This document shows, in pieces, positions 7,201 through 10,716 of a DNA stretch of 10,716 bases. The notes below the pieces were generated by a model, which searched no databases, was not told the DNA's origin, and saw only the letters and a program-made list of their open reading frames with translations. The stretch's first letter is position 1, and every line of letters starts with the position of its first letter. Source of the DNA: Bacteroidales bacterium (GTDB lineage: Bacteria > Bacteroidota > Bacteroidia > Bacteroidales > Bacteroidaceae); contig SFPF01000059.1 in the NCBI GenBank assembly GCA_004552155.1, positions 1-10,716 on the forward strand, written 5' to 3'. The position numbers were made by a program, and so were the translations under genes.

Positions 7201-7413
7201 GCAGACGAGGGCCGCAACCCTGGGTTATTATATCATAACTTCGGGAACGGCACAATTCAACCAAACGAACAATGCCACCTTGAACTGGAACGTCTACAAC
7301 TGGGGCGGCGGCACGAACACCGCAGATACGGGTTGCCAATACCTGTTTGCTTTGGCGGAAAAGGAAGTGCAAACGCCCTCCGGCATCGTAAGCGTTGCTT
7401 TCGGGCAGCCTAA
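4228..7413 (+). CDS. GH20 beta-N-acetylhexosaminidase, frameshifted near the 3' end
   Basis: This is a secreted exo-beta-hexosaminidase releasing GlcNAc or GalNAc from glycans. Residues 1-22 are a signal peptide (cleavage after LTASA). Residues ~24-150 form the GH20b N-terminal domain. The catalytic barrel (~155-475) has FHWHLTE, PEIDMPGH (244-251), the catalytic pair Asp294-Glu295 in HIGGDEV, and AERAW. Then come a beta-rich accessory domain (~476-688), a helical segment (~690-775), and two tandem ~115-residue repeats starting about 781 and 921, each with YT-CTPLR-SRY, SPNS-NNTAL and YIITSGTA-FNQ-type motifs. The native frame ends near residue 991; the last 70 residues are out of frame. The catalytic part is intact, so a truncated enzyme could still work but would lack its C-terminal sorting-like segment. 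It probably acts on the same host glycans as the GH92. Confidence 0.88.
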   Translation: MKQHFLKGVLLAAALLPLTASAGPYDLLPKPHSMEITAGQSFALGRAVSVTDAFDTPYLLTALEEMGCTITEGAAATVEVKRVAVIAGSYNHSVAYMPNETYTLTVTSDKITIEAVTQTGVIRAAQTLLQLASGTSDNGGTASLQALTITDWPAFKVRGFMHDVGRSFIPFEELKHEIDMLSRFKVNVFHWHLTEKLAWRFMVKAYPQLTAADNMTRNAGSYYTQQQCKNLEAYAAERGVTVIPEIDMPGHSDAFTKAMGFSMQSDEGVAALKNILDEVVEAFPLAPYIHIGGDEVTITYPNFLKTMADYVRGKGKKVVMWNRLVAGPPTSALCDMTQMWATAGRVVSGLPNIDCRYNYTNHFDVYADLVGIYKSNIYYTQQGTSDVAGTISAAWNDTKTKTYTDIVRQNNIYANIIASAERAWYGGGKQYIETGGTTLPNSGEEFEEFADFERRFLFHKAHVLKNEPIPYVKQTNVRWRITAPFPNNGDKTMQFPPETTNEGEDGVLPTSFTYNGTTYGSKVATGAGIYLRHIWHSTVPSFFSNPAYGQTAYAWTYVYSPVAQTAGAQVEFYTYSRSGNETAPPAGEWDRRGSKLWVNGTEIAAPSWEQPNASIPQDHSTSGLTNENLTARPVVQIQLKQGWNKVLMRLPHAAASGTGRDKWQFTFVLTDTEGKNALDGIVYSPSKAMDSSTEQIDLLLGDIAAYIGANFSDKVGYYPLSLCKELSEMADLVRSTLGQSLSESDRAAQAARLNTAFEALKNKVKTASINQPKATTASETHLYTLCTPLRESRYVTSQGSGQQLIGQTAASTAALWKFEERTDGTFNIVSSQEGLYISPNSSNNTALTTVAAIPGSGWTIKPADEVGYVIITSGTAEFNQTTSPNGYKIFNWGDGTNTTDTGCKYRIEEVEMPQVSNDQTYYWYTMCTPLRFSRYATGKGAGEALVGETEATLAAQWKLTARTDGSYNIICRADGTFVSPNSANNTALRTVADEGRNPGLLYHNFGNGTIQPNEQCHLELERLQLGRRHEHRRYGLPIPVCFGGKGSANALRHRKRCFRAA

Positions 7414-7507
7414 GCAGACGGTCGTTTACGACCTCGCCGGCCGCCGCGTGGCTAATCCCAGCAAAGGCGTTTACATCGTGAACGGTAAGAAACAGATTTT
7501 GAACTAA
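7199..7507 (+). pseudogene. Detached C-terminus of the GH20 protein
   Basis: In the +1 frame, from about TGG at 7199, the sequence completes the second C-terminal repeat (GYYIITSGTAQFNQ, VYNWGGGTNTADTGCQY, matching the first repeat's GYVIITSGTAEFNQ and FNWGDGTNTTDTGCKY). It then gives a C-terminal segment with VVYDLAGRRV and GVYIVNGKK, like type IX secretion sorting or related C-terminal domains of Bacteroidetes. It ends at TAA 7505-7507. No start codon or promoter is visible, so it would be made only if the frame break is bypassed or absent. Confidence 0.75.
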
Positions 7508-7540
7508 AAGCCGGGGCACATTGCTTATCGTCCCAAGAAA

Positions 7541-7580
7541 ACGCGCGAGGCGGGTTGCTATTGCAATCTGCCTCGCGCGT
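7541..7580 (+). terminator. Hairpin downstream of the GH20 gene
   Basis: ACGCGCGAGGC (7541-7551) pairs perfectly with GCCTCGCGCGT (7570-7580), an 11-bp GC-rich stem with an 18-nt loop that contains TTGC/GCAA. It starts 34 nt after the GH20 stop. An AT-rich tail (ATATATATTATATG) rather than a pure T-run follows, so termination strength is uncertain. Confidence 0.6.
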
Positions 7581-7608
7581 ATATATATTATATGTGTGCA
7601 TTGAATTT

Positions 7609-7775
7609 GATAAAAACCTGTAAAAACAGCTTGTTCTGTGTGGAGCTATCGCTCGCCTTATCGTATAAATCCCGAGCCTGAAAGTCTTCCGACTTTCGTC
7701 TCGTGCTTTATCCGCTAAGGCGGCGGTCGGTACCCGCCCGCCCCACACAGAACAAGGGAAAAACCATGAAAAACC
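7609..7775 (+). repeat. Structured repeat, copy C (167 bp)
   Basis: It starts GATAAAAACCTGTAAAAAC and ends GGGAAAAACCATGAAAAACC. The outer stem 7630-7643/7743-7756 is a perfect 14 bp and shares only its terminal CTTGTTC with copy B. Inner pairings include GAGC/GCTC, CGCCTTATCG with CGCTAAGGCG (9 of 10), and GAAAGTC/GACTTTC. The conserved block is present as GCGGTCGGTACCCGCCCGC (7723-7741). It follows the GH20 terminator-like hairpin and faces copy D across 54 bp. Confidence 0.8.
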
Positions 7776-7829
7776 CGTTTCCAATGGGCCACTTTCCCAT
7801 TGCTATCTCGATAAGATCAAGGTCTCACG

Positions 7830-7996
7830 GGTTTTTCTTGGTTTTTTCCTTGCGGCTTTTGAAGCGGGCGGGAACCGACCGCAGCCGAAGGGATTAAGGA
7901 CGAGCATGAGCCGTTTAGGCTCACAAGCTCGGCGTTAAGACCGGCGGCGTGCCCTTGGGCTTCAAACGAAGCAAGACGTTTTTCATGGTTTTTATC
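7830..7996 (-). repeat. Structured repeat, copy D (167 bp)
   Basis: On the minus strand it starts GATAAAAACCATGAAAAAC and ends GGAAAAAACCAAGAAAAACC. The outer stem 7849-7865/7959-7975 is partly mismatched in the middle but well paired at both ends. Inside are CCCAAGGGCACGCCG (as 7945-7959, identical to copy A), the hairpin TGAGCC/GGCTCA inside CGAGC/GCTCG, and GCGGGCGGGAACCGACCGC (7864-7882) identical to copy B. It lies downstream of cyuA in the same orientation, 57 bp beyond its stop. Confidence 0.8.
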
Positions 7997-8053
7997 TAAA
8001 ACCAACAGAATAATTTGAGCAACGCCTATATAATATGCATATTGCCTATCCCC

Positions 8054-9373
8054 TTAACAATGCTTGTGCGTCATGATGTGCAGCACGTGGCGGTCGGTCT
8101 CGTTCATCGCCTCCGCACCGATGTCGCAAAGGTTGCGAATGCTCTGGTCCACGCTGTCGTCGATAATGCCCTCCACGCTTTCCACGCAGTTGCCCTGCAT
8201 GGCCAGCATTGCCGAAAGCACTGCCGTGCTCACGCCTGAGGTAAGCTTCAAGGCACAACTCGGTTTCGCGCCGTCGCAAATCATGCCCGTGAGGTTGGCA
8301 ATCATGTTCTTCACCGTAAAAGTCACCTGCTCGTAATTGCCGCCCATGAGATACGTGATGCCGCAGCCCGCGCCCGTCGAGGCCACCACGCAGCCGCAGA
8401 GCGCGGAGAGCGAACCGAGGTGCATCTTGATATAAATGGCGGTAAGATGGGAAAGCATCAAGGCACGCGTGAGTTCCTCCTCCGTGTTATGGTTTTCCTC
8501 GGCAAAGACCACCACGGGATTGGTGGCGCAGATGCCTTGGTTGCCCGAACCCGAATTTCCCATCACAGGAATATTTGCGCCCGCCATTCGCGCATCGCAG
8601 GCGGCGGAGGTGCTCGAAAGGATGTGCGAGAAAATGCTGTCGCCCATAATGCCGCGCCCCAGCGGACGCGAAAGGGCCTTGCCGAGGCAGTGGCCGTAAT
8701 TGCCTTTCAAGGAAGCCGAAGCCGCCTGCTCGTTGAGCCGCCGCGCCTCGCCTATGAAACTGATTTCGTCGATGGGCATCGTTGTGGCATATTCCCACAC
8801 CTTGTGCAGCGTCAGCTCCGGCGCATCTGTGCCGAGCGCGGACGTGTCGCCGCCCTCCGACGCAGCTGCCGCCTCAAGCGGCTCGCCGTCCTTTTCGAGC
8901 CTTACGAAGCGAGTGTGCTCGCAGGCTATTACAGCCGTCGCAGTATGTCCGCCGGCTGTGCAGGTAACTTCTACATACAGTTTATCGGGCGCATCGTCTT
9001 TCAAAGAAACGCACACGCGCCCTTCGTCGATATACTGCCGCGCCTGCGCCACCGCCTCGGGCGTGCAGTCTTTCAAAACTTGCAACGCATACTCCGAGCG
9101 GCCAATGAGTGCGCCGAGCGCAATGGCCACGGGCAGCCCTGTCATGCCGGTGCCGGGGATACCCACACCCATCGCGTTTTTGAGGATATTCGCGCTGAGC
9201 CGCACCTCAATCTTCTCGGGCGTGCAGCCCAGTAACTCCGTGGCTCGGCTCACGGCAAGCGCCACGCAACCCGGTTCGGTGCATCCCACGGCAGGCACCA
9301 CCTGCCGGCGCACCAGTGCCGTGATTTGTTGTTTTTCTTCAAAAGTCAGCATCTTCTGGTCGTTTGTTTTCAT
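8054..9373 (-). CDS. cyuA: L-cysteine desulfidase, UPF0597/CyuA family
   Basis: This 439-residue cytoplasmic protein belongs to the UPF0597 family (E. coli CyuA/YhaM; archaeal L-cysteine desulfidase), which breaks L-cysteine into pyruvate, sulfide and ammonia using an iron-sulfur cluster. Family features: PAVGCTEPGC near residues 27-36, GIPGTGMTGLP (71-81), PVMGNSGSGNQG (269-280), and the cysteine-bearing TGAGCG (Cys337) and MICDGAKPSC (Cys366, Cys373). Cys31 plus two of the later cysteines probably bind the cluster, by analogy with the archaeal enzyme. The C-terminus has the usual NETDRHVLHIM. Length is normal. The first ATG (9371-9373) overlaps the upstream regulator by 35 nt; Met8 is an alternative with a 14-nt overlap. 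The overlap implies co-transcription with that regulator. Repeat D lies just past its stop. Confidence 0.9.
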   Translation of the reverse strand: MKTNDQKMLTFEEKQQITALVRRQVVPAVGCTEPGCVALAVSRATELLGCTPEKIEVRLSANILKNAMGVGIPGTGMTGLPVAIALGALIGRSEYALQVLKDCTPEAVAQARQYIDEGRVCVSLKDDAPDKLYVEVTCTAGGHTATAVIACEHTRFVRLEKDGEPLEAAAASEGGDTSALGTDAPELTLHKVWEYATTMPIDEISFIGEARRLNEQAASASLKGNYGHCLGKALSRPLGRGIMGDSIFSHILSSTSAACDARMAGANIPVMGNSGSGNQGICATNPVVVFAEENHNTEEELTRALMLSHLTAIYIKMHLGSLSALCGCVVASTGAGCGITYLMGGNYEQVTFTVKNMIANLTGMICDGAKPSCALKLTSGVSTAVLSAMLAMQGNCVESVEGIIDDSVDQSIRNLCDIGAEAMNETDRHVLHIMTHKHC

Positions 9374-9773
9374 TAAGGTTACGACTACGATATTCTATCG
9401 GCGTACAGCCATATTTTTCTTTGAAATGCGGATAAAACGACTGGCGCGAGGCAAAGCCCACCATAAGTCCTATCTGCTCAGCCGAAAACCGCGCATAGCG
9501 GCGCAGCCTCAGCAGTCGTTCGGCTTCGGCAAGGCGCAGGTCGGAAATGAAAGAGCAAAAATTTCCGCCTCCCTCCCTTTTGAGCACCGCCGAAAGCGTG
9601 CGTGGCCCAACGCCCAGCATGGCCGCAACGTCGCCAATGCAAAGCGTTGGGCGCGCCAGCACCTCCTTCCCCAGCACGCCCTTTATCATTTCCAAAGTCA
9701 GGGGCGCACCGGGCGTTACGTTGGTTAAGTTGAGTGTTTCAGGCATATATATAATATTGTATTGGCATGCCAT
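9339..9773 (-). CDS. AraC-type DNA-binding protein without sensor domain
   Basis: This 144-residue protein is essentially a stand-alone AraC/XylS DNA-binding domain. The first helix-turn-helix spans residues ~43-65 (IGDVAAMLGVGPRTLSAVLK). The linker helix has LRLAEAERLL, and the second helix-turn-helix spans ~96-120 (SAEQIGLMVGFASRQSFYPHFKEKYGCTP) with the family's conserved end. There is no cupin or other ligand-binding domain, only about 40 N-terminal residues. Met1 at 9773 and Met10 (MPETLNLTN, at 9746) are both possible starts; neither has a clear ribosome site. Its 3' end overlaps cyuA, so it probably regulates cyuA or sulfur-amino-acid use, and perhaps itself; this is inferred from position only. 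Confidence 0.88.
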   Translation of the reverse strand: MACQYNIIYMPETLNLTNVTPGAPLTLEMIKGVLGKEVLARPTLCIGDVAAMLGVGPRTLSAVLKREGGGNFCSFISDLRLAEAERLLRLRRYARFSAEQIGLMVGFASRQSFYPHFKEKYGCTPIEYRSRNLNENKRPEDADF

Positions 9774-10160
9774 GAAGGCAAGTGCCGCAATCGTGCCGCT
9801 AAGTTACAATATTTTGACAACACCCGCACGCTTTCGCCCCATTTACAAGTAAGAAGAAGCACATTTTGGCTGGCAACGACAAATGTCATGGCACGCTACA
9901 AAACATTATTATAGGCCCGTCTGCGCTATCATGCCTTAGAGGAAAAATTCAAACGGCAAGGAATACGTGGTTTTTCAGACTGGCATTTTGAAAATTGCGG
10001 CAAAAGTTCAAACTGTCGCCTTGAAATTCGCAGACTTCATAACTTCCAGAACACTCGAACCCTTACCTTCGGCGCGTTGCATAGCACTTTCATACGTGAC
10101 ACGAAAAAAAATATTTGTCCGTTTGCACTGATTTTGCTAACTTTGCGCCAAATTTGCAAT
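9774..10160. other. Divergent intergenic region
   Basis: This 387-bp stretch separates the minus-strand regulator from bamD on the plus strand. No gene, tRNA or strong hairpin was found in it. It must hold both promoters; only the bamD one is clear. The short palindrome GGCATGCC lies next to it, at 9764-9771, inside the possible first codons of the regulator. Confidence 0.6.
10114..10145 (+). promoter_or_regulatory. Bacteroidetes-type promoter for bamD
   Basis: TTTG at 10114-10117 and TAACTTTG at 10138-10145 fit the -33 TTTG and -7 TAnnTTTG consensus with a 20-nt gap, within the usual range. Transcription would start about 10 nt before the ATG at 10161, giving a very short leader. Confidence 0.65.
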
Positions 10161-10716
10161 ATGAAAACGCTTGTATTGAAATATATCGTGCCCGCTGCCG
10201 CTTTCGTCGGCCTCCTTTCGCTCCTTTCGGCCTGCGGCAATGCGAGCAAACTGGATAAGGTGCGCGACTACTCTGTGCGCTACGAACTGGCCAAGCAATA
10301 TTACGCGCAAGGGCACTATAACCGCGCCGCCGAAACGATTGGCGACATCGTGACCGTGCTGAAAGGCACAGAAGTGGGCGAAGAGTCGCTCTACCTCCTG
10401 GGTTACAGCAGTTTCAAAGCGAAAAGCTACTCCGCCGCAGCGGCTTATTTCAAAAAATATTATCAAAGTTATCCGCGCGGCACGTATGCCGAACGCTCTC
10501 GTTTCAATGCCGGCAAGGCGCTCTTCAACTCCACGCCCGAACCTAAGCTCGACCAAACGGCTACCTACGAGGCCGTGACGGAATATCAGAACTTTATCGA
10601 AAACTACCCCAACAGCCCGCTGCGGCAAGAGGCGCAGGACGACATCTTTACCCTGCAAGACAAGTTGATTGAGAAGGAACTACTCTCGGCTAAACTCTAC
10701 TATAACCTTGGCGAGT
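10161..10716 (+). CDS. bamD: Outer-membrane assembly lipoprotein BamD (3' end outside window)
   Basis: The frame is open from the ATG at 10161 to the window edge, 185 codons, so the gene is incomplete here (BamD is usually about 250-290 residues). BamD is the lipoprotein of the BAM complex that, with BamA, folds beta-barrel proteins into the outer membrane. Residues 1-24 are a lipoprotein signal with lipobox LLSAC, Cys25 being the lipidated residue. Tetratricopeptide-like helical pairs follow: YELAKQYYAQGHYNRAAE, YLLGYSSFKAKSYSAAAAYFKKYYQSYP, AVTEYQNFIENYPNSP. The start is fixed by the signal sequence and the promoter just upstream. This is a housekeeping gene, divergent from the regulator-cyuA pair. 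The main uncertainty is only its unseen C-terminus. Confidence 0.88.
   Translation, partial: MKTLVLKYIVPAAAFVGLLSLLSACGNASKLDKVRDYSVRYELAKQYYAQGHYNRAAETIGDIVTVLKGTEVGEESLYLLGYSSFKAKSYSAAAAYFKKYYQSYPRGTYAERSRFNAGKALFNSTPEPKLDQTATYEAVTEYQNFIENYPNSPLRQEAQDDIFTLQDKLIEKELLSAKLYYNLGE

Noticed and set aside
7703..7897. 64-residue frame beginning in repeat C and running into D
   Set aside because: It spans the two structured repeats, its start lies inside a hairpin, and copies A and B do not keep the frame.
9774..10160. tRNA or small RNA in the divergent region
   Set aside because: No cloverleaf, T-loop signature or strong terminator hairpin found.

Overview
The window looks like chromosomal DNA of a Bacteroidales bacterium, probably Prevotellaceae or a close relative. 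Evidence: GH92 and GH20 exo-glycosidases with signal peptides, a Bacteroidetes-type BamD lipoprotein, promoters of the TTTG / TAnnTTTG kind, poor Shine-Dalgarno sites, and a type IX-sorting-like C-terminus (VYDLAGRRV..GVYIVNGKK). Genus is inference.

Layout. 1-1069 holds no convincing gene. It contains a 273-bp inverted-repeat structure full of hairpins (21-293), three successive arrays with a 21-bp period (496-730), a 33-bp palindrome (790-822), and the promoter region of the next gene. 1070-3207 is a GH92 alpha-mannosidase broken by a frame-changing deletion. 3240-4174 is a unit with two ~167-bp structured repeats (A and B) in inverted orientation around an AT-rich GxxExxY (PD-(D/E)XK-like) gene. 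4228-7507 is a large multidomain GH20 beta-hexosaminidase, also broken near its 3' end. 7541-7580 is a terminator-like hairpin, and 7609-7996 is a second inverted pair of the same structured repeat (C and D) with only 54 bp between. On the minus strand, 9773-8054 carries a short AraC-type regulator overlapping a CyuA/UPF0597 L-cysteine desulfidase. A divergent promoter region leads to bamD (10161 to the window end, incomplete).

How the genes fit. The GH92 and GH20 enzymes would act outside the cell or at its surface to trim mannose and N-acetylhexosamine from host-type glycans. Both have a reading-frame break from a small apparent deletion, so the locus is decaying, phase-varying, or wrong in the assembly. 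The regulator and CyuA form a separate cysteine-catabolism pair. BamD is a housekeeping outer-membrane assembly gene.

The most unusual feature is the four-copy repeat family. All copies are 166-167 bp, share A-rich direct motifs at both ends, have an outer stem whose sequence differs between copies yet stays paired, and contain variable inner hairpins. They occur as two inverted pairs. One encloses a low-GC nuclease-like gene and the other is nearly empty, which suggests a small gene-carrying element and its empty form.
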